Source: Acidobacteriota bacterium
GTDB taxonomy: Bacteria; Acidobacteriota; Holophagae; Thermotomaculales; Thermotomaculaceae
Assembly (NCBI GenBank): GCA_003650445.1
Contig: QMQE01000022.1
Location: 1-21,265 of the forward strand
Length of the DNA: 21,265 bases
Direction: 5' to 3'
The notes beneath the pieces were generated by a model, which was not told the origin of the DNA, ran no database searches, and was given only the letters and a program-made list of their open reading frames with translations. Below are positions 15,179 to 21,183 of this stretch, piece by piece (positions within the stretch are counted from its first letter, which is position 1; every line of letters begins with the position of its first letter). The position numbers were made by a program, and so were the translations under genes.

Positions 15179-15409
15179 TTATTTCTGCCTGCATGATTCA
15201 AGAAATGCCCGCAATACAGACTCGCAGACATTTTCCGGGGGGCTTTTCTTTTCCAAGTTGTGAGCAATCTCCAGGCTTTCCTGAAAACTTTCAACAAATT
15301 CACGGCAACGGGAACACGCTTTCATGTGCTCCTGGATTTCCAGGCATCGCGCTTCAGGGAGTTCCCCATCCACATAATCGGAAAGAATGTTCAGGATTTC
15401 TTTACACTC
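15179..15409 (-). CDS. Soluble zinc-binding anti-sigma factor (ZAS domain)
   Basis: The product is 76 aa from a GTG start at 15409, chosen because AAGGGGG lies 6 nt upstream and it opens directly into the ZAS pattern (V/M-ECKEILNILSDYVDGELP). An ATG at 15442 would add 11 residues and overlap the sigma gene by 41 bp. The zinc motif is Cys3, then His29-x3-Cys33-x2-Cys36. No transmembrane helix is present, so unlike many anti-sigma factors it should act in the cytoplasm, as RsrA and ChrR do. It would bind and silence the ECF sigma factor encoded just upstream (8-bp overlap) and release it on oxidation or ligand signals; the signal here is unknown. Confidence 0.85.
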   Translation of the reverse strand, partial: ECKEILNILSDYVDGELPEARCLEIQEHMKACSRCREFVESFQESLEIAHNLEKKSPPENVCESVLRAFLESCRQK

Positions 15410-15971
15410 CACCGGAAGCCCCCTTGAAATAGTCCGAAACAAGATCCCTGAGCATCAATCTTGCCCGATGAACCCGCACTTTGGCATTGGAGAGAGAAGT
15501 CTCCAGAATATCGGCAATTTCCTGGTGGGGCAGGCGCTCCACCTCCCGGAGAAGGAAGGGGATCCGGTAATCTGCCGGTAATTTCAAAATTGCGTCTTCA
15601 ATAATTTTAAGTGATTCCTTCTGCTCCAGGGTATCATGGGGATGATACCGGACATCACTTTCCGCTTCATGAGAGGTTTCAAGGTATTCATCCAGGCTGC
15701 TTTCCCCTCCGTTTTCTTTCCGGCGCTTTTGGAGGCAGGCATTGGAGGCAATTCGATAAAGCCATGTTGTCAATTTTGCATTGCCCTTGAACTTGTGGAT
15801 ATATTTGAAGGTATTGATCAGGGTGTCCTGGAGAATATCACTGGCATCTTCCGGGTTTCCACAGAAGCGGATTCCAAAGTTGTAAATCGTGTTCCGGTAT
15901 TTCTCAAAAAAGCGGGTAAATGCCTCTTCATCGCCTGATTTCATCCCTTCGATCAGCTGCTGCTCTGACAT
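15402..15971 (-). CDS. ECF-family RNA polymerase sigma factor (RpoE-like)
   Basis: The product is 189 aa from ATG 15971, which lies one base after the stop of the UPF0210 gene; a frame-extended start at 16061 would lie inside that gene. Region 2 is clear: FEKYRNTIYNFGIRF, then DASDILQDTLINTFKYI, then FKGNAKLTTWLYRIASNAC. Region 4 follows (ILKLPADYRIPFLLREVERL, HQEIADILETSLSNAKVRVHRARLMLRD). Regions 1.1 and 3 are absent, as in group IV sigma factors. It is co-transcribed with its ZAS anti-sigma factor. ECF factors usually read promoters with an AAC-type -35 and a CGT-type -10; one such site is seen at 20458-20483. Its position inside a microcompartment operon is unusual. Confidence 0.9.
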   Translation of the reverse strand: MSEQQLIEGMKSGDEEAFTRFFEKYRNTIYNFGIRFCGNPEDASDILQDTLINTFKYIHKFKGNAKLTTWLYRIASNACLQKRRKENGGESSLDEYLETSHEAESDVRYHPHDTLEQKESLKIIEDAILKLPADYRIPFLLREVERLPHQEIADILETSLSNAKVRVHRARLMLRDLVSDYFKGASGGV

Positions 15972-15972
15972 T

Positions 15973-17343
15973 TCAGTTCCGCATACTGGTAATGGGCGCG
16001 GGAATTCGGCCGCCACGGGCCACAAAGCGATCGCAGGAGTACTGGTTAATGTCCTGAACAATAGCCATCCCGAGAAGTCCGCCGAAGTTCACCACATCAC
16101 CGACCTTGCTGCCCGGCGGTACAATAACCCGGACTGCTGTGGTTTTCCCGTTGACTACGCCGATGGAAATTTCATCGGCAATGAGGCCGGAAATCGTTGT
16201 TGCAGGTGTATCCCCCGGAACCGCCACCATATCCAGACCCACCGAACAGACCGCCGTCATGGCCTCCAGTTTCTCTAAAGTCAATGCCCCGATTCTAACC
16301 GCTTCAATCATAGCGTTGTCCTCCGAAACCGGAATGAATGCCCCGGACATACCACCCACGTAAGAAGATGCCATTACTCCACCCTTTTTCACCGCATCGG
16401 TCAGCAACGAGAGCGCCGCCGTGGTTCCCGGAGCGCCAGGTTGCCCCAGGCCCATGTTCTGCAGGATTTCACCAATGGAATCCCCCGGCTCCGGGGTCGG
16501 TGCCAGTGACAGGTCCAGAATTCCAAACTGCACCCCGAGGCGCCTCGCCGTTTCCCTGCCAATGAGCTCACCGGCACGGGTGATCTTGAACACCGTTTTC
16601 TTGATAATTTCGGAAAGCGTTCCCAGATCCACCGGCCCGGCATCTTTAACCGCATGGTTGACCACTCCCGGCCCGCTGACCCCGACATTGATAACACATT
16701 CCGGTTCCGATACTCCATGAAATGCTCCTGCCATGAAGGGATTGTCTTCCACCGCGTTGGCAAAAACCACAAACTTGGCATTGGCCAGCGCGCCCCGGTC
16801 TTTCGTAATCTCCGCCATTTCTTTAATGACTGTTCCCATTTCCCGAACCGCGTCCATGTTAATGCCGGCACGGGTAGATGCCACGTTGACGGAAGAACAT
16901 ATATGGTCTGTCTCCGCCAGTGCCTGGGGAATGGATCGGATAAATTCCTCCTCTACCCGGTTGGCGCCCTTCTGCACCAGAGCTGAATATCCACCGAGAA
17001 AATCTGCGCCGATTTCATCACATGCCTTGTCCAGCGCTTTTGCAATTTCCACAAAGCCGTCCCGATCTATTGAAACACCACCGGTCAGGGATATCGGTGT
17101 AACAGAAACCCGCTTGTTGGCTGCCCGGATACCGAATTCCTCTTCAATGCCATTGACCACCTTCACCAGATTTCCGGCATACTTCATTACCTTGTCATAG
17201 ATACGGGTTTTCGTTTCTTCCACGGAAGAAGAAATGCAATCAAACAGGGAAATCCCCATAGTGGTAGTGCGGATATCCAGATGTTCTTTTTGAATCATTT
17301 TGATGGTTTCGAGAATCTCACGTGTACTGAAACTTCCAAGCAT
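15973..17343 (-). CDS. UPF0210/DUF711 (PFL family) protein
   Basis: The product is 456 aa, close to the usual 450-455 for UPF0210. It starts at ATG 17343 after AAAGGAGATC. Family landmarks seen: ILETIKMIQKEHLDIRTTTMGISL near the N-terminus, SVTPISLTGG, GADFLGGYSALVQKG, NVASTRAGINMDAV, GVSGPGVV, LAPTPEPGDSIGEIL and a C-terminal GGRIPAPITSMRN. The fold is related to pyruvate formate-lyase-like barrels, but I see no glycyl-radical motif (RVSGY) and the function is unknown. In many bacteria this gene sits next to an ACT-domain UPF0237 gene, as it does here (32 bp away). The pair has been suggested to sense or handle small metabolites. Here it is placed between BMC genes and a sigma factor. Confidence 0.9.
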   Translation of the reverse strand: MLGSFSTREILETIKMIQKEHLDIRTTTMGISLFDCISSSVEETKTRIYDKVMKYAGNLVKVVNGIEEEFGIRAANKRVSVTPISLTGGVSIDRDGFVEIAKALDKACDEIGADFLGGYSALVQKGANRVEEEFIRSIPQALAETDHICSSVNVASTRAGINMDAVREMGTVIKEMAEITKDRGALANAKFVVFANAVEDNPFMAGAFHGVSEPECVINVGVSGPGVVNHAVKDAGPVDLGTLSEIIKKTVFKITRAGELIGRETARRLGVQFGILDLSLAPTPEPGDSIGEILQNMGLGQPGAPGTTAALSLLTDAVKKGGVMASSYVGGMSGAFIPVSEDNAMIEAVRIGALTLEKLEAMTAVCSVGLDMVAVPGDTPATTISGLIADEISIGVVNGKTTAVRVIVPPGSKVGDVVNFGGLLGMAIVQDINQYSCDRFVARGGRIPAPITSMRN

Positions 17344-17375
17344 TGGTTGATGATCTCCTTTGGCGCCTGCGGCGG

Positions 17376-17822
17376 CTATACTTTGTGCATGAACTGGAAC
17401 AGTTCCTCGTGCTGAGAAAAGATACCGACACCGAGTTCATCACCCTTTTTCGCCAGTGTCTCCTTCAACTCTGAAAAACTGCAGTTGGCTTCCGCCAGAT
17501 TAACAATCACAATCATGGCAAAATTCTCACCCAGTAAGGTCTGGGTAATATCGGTAATGTCTACATTCTTCTCCGCAAGGATTCCGGTAATTCCCGCTAC
17601 AATCCCGGGATGGCTCTTACCAAACGCTGTAATAATGGCTGTCTGCCCCGATGCAGGGGCAGTCCCCGTACCTGAAACCGGAATCGGCGCAGCTTCTGTA
17701 CCGAGGGGAACGGTATTAATCAGCTCCCGCACCATCTGCTTCACCAGCTCCGGGTTTGCAGAATCCCCGAGGTGCTTAAAAATAATCTCTGTAATTTTAT
17801 ATACGGCATCGCGTCTGTCCAT
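17376..17822 (-). CDS. ACT-domain (UPF0237) protein with putative BMC encapsulation peptide
   Basis: The product is 148 aa. The C-terminal 90 residues (59-148) are a UPF0237 ACT domain: TAIITAFGKSHPGIVAGITG, LAEKNVDITDITQTLL, FAMIVIVNL. Typical UPF0237 proteins are only about 90 aa. The extra N-terminus (1-58) has an amphipathic helix with the pattern ELVKQMVRELI (about 25-35), then a flexible Pro/Ala/Gly/Thr linker (about 39-58). Helix plus linker at a terminus is the hallmark of encapsulation peptides of BMC cargo such as PduP, PduD and EutC. ACT domains usually bind amino acids or other small ligands. The start codon overlaps the aldehyde dehydrogenase stop (TGATG), so the two are translationally coupled. 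Delivery into a microcompartment lumen is inference. Confidence 0.8.
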   Translation of the reverse strand: MDRRDAVYKITEIIFKHLGDSANPELVKQMVRELINTVPLGTEAAPIPVSGTGTAPASGQTAIITAFGKSHPGIVAGITGILAEKNVDITDITQTLLGENFAMIVIVNLAEANCSFSELKETLAKKGDELGVGIFSQHEELFQFMHKV

Positions 17823-19393
17823 CAGTCCACCTTCCTGAAAATATCATGGTCCCGGGCCGTGTCCTTTGCCAATGGCGTAACCATGGTCCGGGAGGAAATC
17901 AGAATCTTCCGCCCCTCCCTCACTGCGTCCAGCACATCCCGTTCCGACACAAAATCCACTACATCATGGGGCGTTTCCGCGATTACCCGACCCTGGAGTT
18001 TCCGGTCAATGATTTCCGCAATACCCCCTGTTCCCCCCACCTGCAGTGGGGATTCTGAACCGGGATTCACCGGGTTCATTTCAAAGGCCACCCGTTTCAC
18101 ATTGACCATGTGCTTCGCCGTGATATTCTCAGATGTAATGTTGTTTCCAAATGTACCGCAGCCCAGTGTCATGGAGGGCATCAACCGGGTTGTGTAGCCC
18201 ACTGCGCCGTGGGTCGTCGGGGTGTTCACCAGAATCCGAAATGCCGGCTTCTTCAGCGCGAATTCTCGAATCACATCGAGATTCCGGGAATGAATCCCGA
18301 GGGAATGGCCGAGGCCACCAAAATTCAAAAGCTGAATACAGCGCTCACAGGCAGCCTGCCAGTCATCTTCCACATAGAAGCACAGAATTGGAGACAGTTT
18401 TTCAATGGACAGGGGGTGTTCTTTTCCCACGCCGTCCATGGGCACCAGCAGTACCCGGGTTTCTTCCGGCACGGAAAAACCCGCAATCCCGGCGATCACC
18501 GCAGGGTCTTTCCCCACAATCTTCGGGTTGGCGGTGAACTTCGGGCTTACAACAACTTTCTCCAGCTTTTTCTTCTCTTCATCATTGACCACGTAGCAGG
18601 AATTCCGTTTCAGCGCGTCCAGCATCCGGTCCGCAATGGGAGCATCCACAATCACCGATTGCTCTGACGCACAGACTGTGCCATTATCGAAAGACTTCCC
18701 CGCCACCACATCCTTTGCCGCCTTCTCCACATCGGCAGAACGCTCCACGAAAACCGGCACATTGCCCGGGCCAACTCCATAAGCTGGCTTCCCGGAGGAA
18801 TACGCCGCTTTCACAAGCCCCAGCCCCCCGGTGGCCAGAATCACCCCGGTCTTGGGATGGCGCATCATCTCGTTGGTCAGCTCAATGGTGGGATTTTCCA
18901 GAATCTGAACCGTATCTTCCGGCGCACCCACCTGTTTCAACGCTTCCCGAATCACTTTTACCGTTTCCCCGATACAGTCTTTTGCGGAGGGATGCGGGGA
19001 AAAAAGAATTGGATTTCGGCCTTTCAAAGCAATAATCGCCTTATAAAGTGTAGTGGAAGTCGGGTTGGTACAGGGAATTACGGCTGCTACAATCCCAACC
19101 GGTGCCGCGACTTCCCAGATGTTCCGGCCGGCGTCTTCCCGGATAATTCCTACCGTCTTTTCGTCCTTGATGGAATCCCAGAGAATTGTGGTGGACAGCT
19201 CGTTCTTGACCATCTTGTCCGCTACCCGGCCATATCCGGTCTCAGAAACCGCCAACTCCGAAAGACGGCGGTTTTCCCGCACACCGGCATCTACAACCGA
19301 ACGGGCAACCCGGTCTATCTGCTCCTGGGAATATCCCTCTATGATTTCTCCCGCCGCTTCAAGACGGGCAAAAACCGCATCCAACTGGCTCAT
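17822..19393 (-). CDS. CoA-acylating aldehyde dehydrogenase, BMC-associated (EutE/PduP-like)
   Basis: The product is 523 aa. It should oxidise an aldehyde with CoA and NAD to acyl-CoA, the core reaction of aldehyde-processing microcompartments. Catalytic Cys241 lies in SFDNGTVCASEQ. Other landmarks are VAAVIPCTNPTSTTLYKAI, ILATGGLGLVKAAYSSGKPA, YGVGPGNVPVF, and LNFGGLGHSLGIHS with LVNTPTTHGAVG in the C-terminal half. The core ends near residue 445; about 78 residues follow, with a linker, helices and the motif MVTPLAKDTARDH (504-516). That motif resembles the TPxAxD segments I associate with other BMC-linked proteins (EutT-like), and it may be a cargo-targeting or docking tail. The gene starts 9 bp after the shell-protein stop and is coupled to the ACT-domain gene. 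The aldehyde cannot be named; no diol dehydratase, lyase or aldolase is in the window. Confidence 0.9.
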   Translation of the reverse strand: MSQLDAVFARLEAAGEIIEGYSQEQIDRVARSVVDAGVRENRRLSELAVSETGYGRVADKMVKNELSTTILWDSIKDEKTVGIIREDAGRNIWEVAAPVGIVAAVIPCTNPTSTTLYKAIIALKGRNPILFSPHPSAKDCIGETVKVIREALKQVGAPEDTVQILENPTIELTNEMMRHPKTGVILATGGLGLVKAAYSSGKPAYGVGPGNVPVFVERSADVEKAAKDVVAGKSFDNGTVCASEQSVIVDAPIADRMLDALKRNSCYVVNDEEKKKLEKVVVSPKFTANPKIVGKDPAVIAGIAGFSVPEETRVLLVPMDGVGKEHPLSIEKLSPILCFYVEDDWQAACERCIQLLNFGGLGHSLGIHSRNLDVIREFALKKPAFRILVNTPTTHGAVGYTTRLMPSMTLGCGTFGNNITSENITAKHMVNVKRVAFEMNPVNPGSESPLQVGGTGGIAEIIDRKLQGRVIAETPHDVVDFVSERDVLDAVREGRKILISSRTMVTPLAKDTARDHDIFRKVD

Positions 19394-19402
19394 TGTTCAG
19401 CT

Positions 19403-19696
19403 CTATGCCTTTTTCGGTGCTTTATACCCCGGCAGAATTGTCTCCACATCACCATGAGGTCTCGGAATCACATGGACAGAAATTAATTCGCCGACCCTGC
19501 GTGCCGCAGCGGCACCGGCATCCGTAGCTGCCTTAACGGCGCCCACGTCGCCCCGTACCATAACGGTGACGAAGCCGCCGCCGATATATTCCTTTCCAAT
19601 CAGTATCACATTCGCAGCCTTGACCATTGCGTCTGCCGCTTCGATTGACCCGATGAGGCCCTTGGTTTCGATCATGCCCAGCGCTTCTCTATTCAT
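19403..19696 (-). CDS. BMC-H hexameric microcompartment shell protein (PduA/EutM-like)
   Basis: The product is 97 aa from ATG 19696; GGAGGG lies 4 nt upstream and MNREALGMIETKGL is the normal N-terminus. Possible earlier starts at 19699, 19708 and 19756 would add non-conserved residues. The single BMC domain is nearly full-length typical: LIGSIEAADAMVKAANV, VRGDVGAVKAATDAGAAAARRVGEL, VHVIPRPHGDVE. Hexamers of such proteins tile the shell facets and their central pore passes small substrates. The pore loop here is IGGGF (38-42) where PduA and EutM have IGSGL, so the pore lining lacks the Ser side chain. It is the only shell gene in the window; BMC-P vertex and BMC-T genes must be elsewhere. 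It opens an operon with the aldehyde dehydrogenase. Confidence 0.95.
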   Translation of the reverse strand: MNREALGMIETKGLIGSIEAADAMVKAANVILIGKEYIGGGFVTVMVRGDVGAVKAATDAGAAAARRVGELISVHVIPRPHGDVETILPGYKAPKKA

Positions 19697-19724
19697 CATT
19701 CCCTCCATCGTAAAATCCTCATTT

Positions 19725-19733
19725 ATCTTATCA
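19725..19733 (-). promoter_or_regulatory. Possible extended -10 promoter of the BMC operon
   Basis: On the minus strand TGATAAGAT reads as an extended -10 (TG-N-TAAGAT) about 30 bp before the shell gene. No good -35 is present, so the call is tentative; activator-dependent transcription would fit. Confidence 0.3.
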
Positions 19734-19789
19734 CACAACCTGCCAGTGAGAAACAAAGTTCCCGGGAGAAATTGTAAACTTGGAGAGAC

Positions 19790-19916
19790 GAACCCGCACT
19801 GCCAACTGACGCCGGCAGTACGGAACTTTCCCCGAAGCGTCGCTTTTGAGCAAGCTCAACACTTTGCTTCGTGGAAAGTTCCTAATTCAAAAACTGGGTT
19901 TTTGAAATGCGGGTTC
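19790..19916 (+). repeat. Palindromic cloverleaf-like element, full copy (127 bp)
   Basis: The ends GAACCCGCA (19790-19798) and TGCGGGTTC (19908-19916) are perfect inverted repeats. Three hairpins lie inside. Arm 1 is ACTGCC/GGCAGT (19798-19819). The central arm pairs 19822-19838 with 19866-19882 (17 bp, one mismatch) and is capped by TTGAGC-AA-GCTCAA. Arm 3 is TTCAAAAAC-TGG-GTTTTTGAA (19886-19906). A second copy starts at 21184 in inverted orientation. Confidence 0.85.
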
Positions 19917-20024
19917 TGGTAAATGTGCAGTTTTCAAGAACCCCTTCCCCTCTCTTTCCATTGATGCTCAAGTCTCGGGCCATCTGCCGGCTTACGCGCC
20001 CTCCGCTTGTCGTCATGTACAAAT

Positions 20025-20157
20025 GTACAATTCCTCCTGCGCTCCGGGCACAAGCACCACCATCTGGCCCAATCCGTCGCATCTCAGTCCGTTGGTCGGT
20101 GCGTGCGCAACTGAGTTGCACACTCCCTCCCCGTCCTGGAGCTGTGGAATTGTATAC
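20025..20157. other. Structured non-coding stretch with nested inverted repeats
   Basis: Outer arms GTACAATTC (20025-20033) and GAATTGTATAC (20147-20157) pair with one bulge. Inside are GCTCC (20041-20045) with GGAGC (20138-20142), and a near-perfect hairpin GTGCGCAACT/AGTTGCACAC (20103-20123). TGTACA-AA-TGTACA precedes it at 20016-20029. It could be an RNA or part of a repeat element; I do not recognise a family. Confidence 0.35.
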
Positions 20158-20176
20158 CTCTTATCTAAAAGTTAAA

Positions 20177-20197
20177 GGCCTGGCTGCTTCGCAGGCC
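20177..20197. repeat. Small hairpin GGCCTG/CAGGCC
   Basis: A 6-bp perfect stem with a 9-nt loop lies directly before the first REP-like element. It may be part of the same repeat unit. Confidence 0.5.
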
Positions 20198-20206
20198 GGG
20201 AACGGA

Positions 20207-20252
20207 GCAAAACAGGGACTGGCAACGCTCCAGTGCCTGTCCTCCGCTTTGC
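20207..20252 (+). repeat. REP-like palindrome GGACTGGCA/TGCCTGTCC, copy 1
   Basis: Nested pairing: GCAAA with TTTGC, GGGAC with GTCC, and GGCA with TGCC, the last two separated by a mismatched base. It matches the inverted copy at 21088-21133. Confidence 0.8.
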
Positions 20253-20334
20253 GTCCATAGCCACTCCCCCCTTTCTTATGACACTTATTATCTCTCTGTT
20301 ACATCGTTTTGTAGGTGCTGGCCCCTATTCCACC

Positions 20335-20394
20335 CAATTCGGCACCCGGACGCCCAATCCGGGCGTCCCTCTATTCGGCTCAGAACCCGAATTG
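20335..20394. repeat. Nested hairpin, outer CAATTCGG/CCGAATTG, inner GGACGCCC/GGGCGTCC
   Basis: The inner hairpin at 20348-20368 has a perfect 8-bp GC-rich stem and 5-nt loop. The outer arms (20335-20342 and 20387-20394) are a perfect 8-bp inverted repeat. No U-run follows closely, so it is not a clear terminator. Confidence 0.6.
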
Positions 20395-20457
20395 AAAATC
20401 AGAAAAAAAGGAAAATAGGAAAGAAGGAATAATCAGTCCAATTTCCTGATTCGCGGT

Positions 20458-20483
20458 GGAAACTTCCGGTTCCGTTTATCGTA
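20458..20483 (+). promoter_or_regulatory. Candidate ECF-sigma promoter GGAAAC-N16-CGTA
   Basis: GGAAAC (20458-20463), exactly 16 bp, then CGTA (20480-20483) fits the AAC/CGT pattern of ECF-type promoters such as those of SigW. It reads toward the small membrane-protein gene at 20680. The window encodes an ECF sigma factor, but a direct link is not shown. Confidence 0.4.
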
Positions 20484-20536
20484 CAATGAAACGAATCTCA
20501 TAAAGAAATATGACAAAGGAAGGTAAGAGAACATGA

Positions 20537-20649
20537 GCGTTATGAGTGGGCGTTAGCGGCAGAGTCCCCGGAAAGGGGAACAGAAAGAGAATTGGCCGGG
20601 GTTTCCCCGTTTCTTCTCTGTTCTGCCGCCCACGCCTAATGCATAACGC
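20537..20649. repeat. Large imperfect branched hairpin in the leader of the small membrane-protein gene
   Basis: Outer arms GCGTTATG/CATAACGC (20537-20544, 20642-20649) enclose a second perfect stem, GCGGCAGA/TCTGCCGC (20556-20563, 20622-20629). Inside are two hairpins: TCCCC-GGAAA-GGGGA (20565-20579) and CGGGG-TTT-CCCCG (20597-20609), the latter extended by AACAGA/TCTGTT-type pairing. A partial copy of the right arm recurs at 21047-21072, lacking CCTAATG. Confidence 0.65.
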
Positions 20650-20679
20650 GCAACTCCCTTCCAAACAAGGAGGTCAAAA

Positions 20680-20922
20680 ATGGAAAACAATATTCAAACA
20701 AAACCAATGACGGTGGGAGACTGGTTTGTCACCATACTGATTCTGGCTATTCCGCTGGTAAATATCGTCATGTATCTGGTGTGGGCATTCAGCAGCACCG
20801 GGAACCTCAACCGGAAAAATTTCTGCATCGCGTCTTTAATCTGGATGCTCATTGGCATTGCTATTGCTATTCTGGTCATTGGATTCGTATCCCTGATCGG
20901 TGTCGCAGCCATGAGTCACTGA
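20680..20922 (+). CDS. Small hydrophobic membrane protein, function unknown
   Basis: The product is 80 aa. It starts at ATG 20680 with a strong AGGAGGT ribosome-binding site a few bases upstream, which is good evidence that it is real in an otherwise non-coding patch. A short polar N-terminus (MTVGDW motif, 10-15) leads into two transmembrane helices: about 15-37 (WFVTILILAIPLVNIVMYLVW) and about 49-76 (Ile/Leu/Val/Gly-rich). They are joined by a polar loop, FSSTGNLNRKNFC. Small proteins of this MTVGDW-xx-IPLVNI-xx-WAFSS type occur in many bacteria without known function. The long leader contains a branched hairpin, and a candidate ECF-type promoter lies about 200 bp upstream, so stress control is conceivable. 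It is flanked on both sides by palindromic repeats. Confidence 0.82.
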   Translation: MENNIQTKPMTVGDWFVTILILAIPLVNIVMYLVWAFSSTGNLNRKNFCIASLIWMLIGIAIAILVIGFVSLIGVAAMSH

Positions 20923-20994
20923 GGCAGGAGCCAAGTTTGAGTAGAATAAGAAGAGGTGATGGGTAAGTCAAAAGGCAGGGAATGGCCAACTCCC

Positions 20995-21029
20995 TTCTTT
21001 CGCGCACTCGCACTCGCACTTTCACTATT
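20995..21029 (-). repeat. GTGAAA/GTGCGA short-period repeat, copy 2
   Basis: Inverted copy of 6272-6306, 35 bp with two mismatches (one GTGAAA unit is GTGCGA here). The copies are about 14.7 kb apart. Confidence 0.8.
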
Positions 21030-21087
21030 ATTACTCCTACTTCTTTTTCTGCCGCCCACGCATAACGCGCACTCAGTTGGCTGGACC

Positions 21088-21133
21088 GCAAAGCGGGGGA
21101 CAGGCACCGCGGCGTTGCCAGTCCCCGTTTTGC
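21088..21133 (-). repeat. REP-like palindrome GGGGACAGGCA/TGCCAGTCCCC, copy 2
   Basis: GCAAA pairs with TTTGC at the ends, and GGGGAC-A-GGCA pairs with TGCC-A-GTCCCC around a short GC-rich loop. It is better conserved as a hairpin than copy 1 at 20207-20252 and is inverted relative to it. Confidence 0.85.
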
Positions 21134-21183
21134 TCTCTCATTTCCAAGGAGGGGGGTATCAACAACTGTCAATTTGCCAAGAG

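Larger units (their letters stand above)
19697..20679. other. Non-coding accessory interval of about 980 bp, mosaic of palindromic elements
   Basis: No convincing gene is seen on either strand. It contains the BMC promoter region, the 127-bp cloverleaf-like element, a structured stretch at 20025-20157, REP-like hairpins, a nested hairpin at 20335-20394, a candidate ECF promoter and a large imperfect hairpin before the small membrane-protein gene. Confidence 0.7.

Noticed and set aside
15972..16061. Longer start for the ECF sigma factor at 16061
   Set aside because: It would add 30 non-conserved residues and lie inside the UPF0210 coding region; ATG 15971 opens the sigma domain directly.
19750..19765. 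GGAACTT upstream of the BMC operon as an ECF -35 element
   Set aside because: No CGT-type -10 is found at 15-17 bp, and GGAACTT also occurs within the nearby palindromic element.
19882..20016. Possible 44-aa minus-strand gene (MTTSGGRVSRQMARDLS...) in the repeat patch
   Set aside because: AGGAGGA is about 14 nt from the ATG, too far; the frame ends inside the palindromic element and the protein resembles no family I know.
19907..20260. 117-aa plus-strand reading frame
   Set aside because: It runs through palindromic repeats, is rich in Pro/Arg/Ser/Leu as expected of non-coding GC-rich DNA, and lacks a ribosome-binding site.
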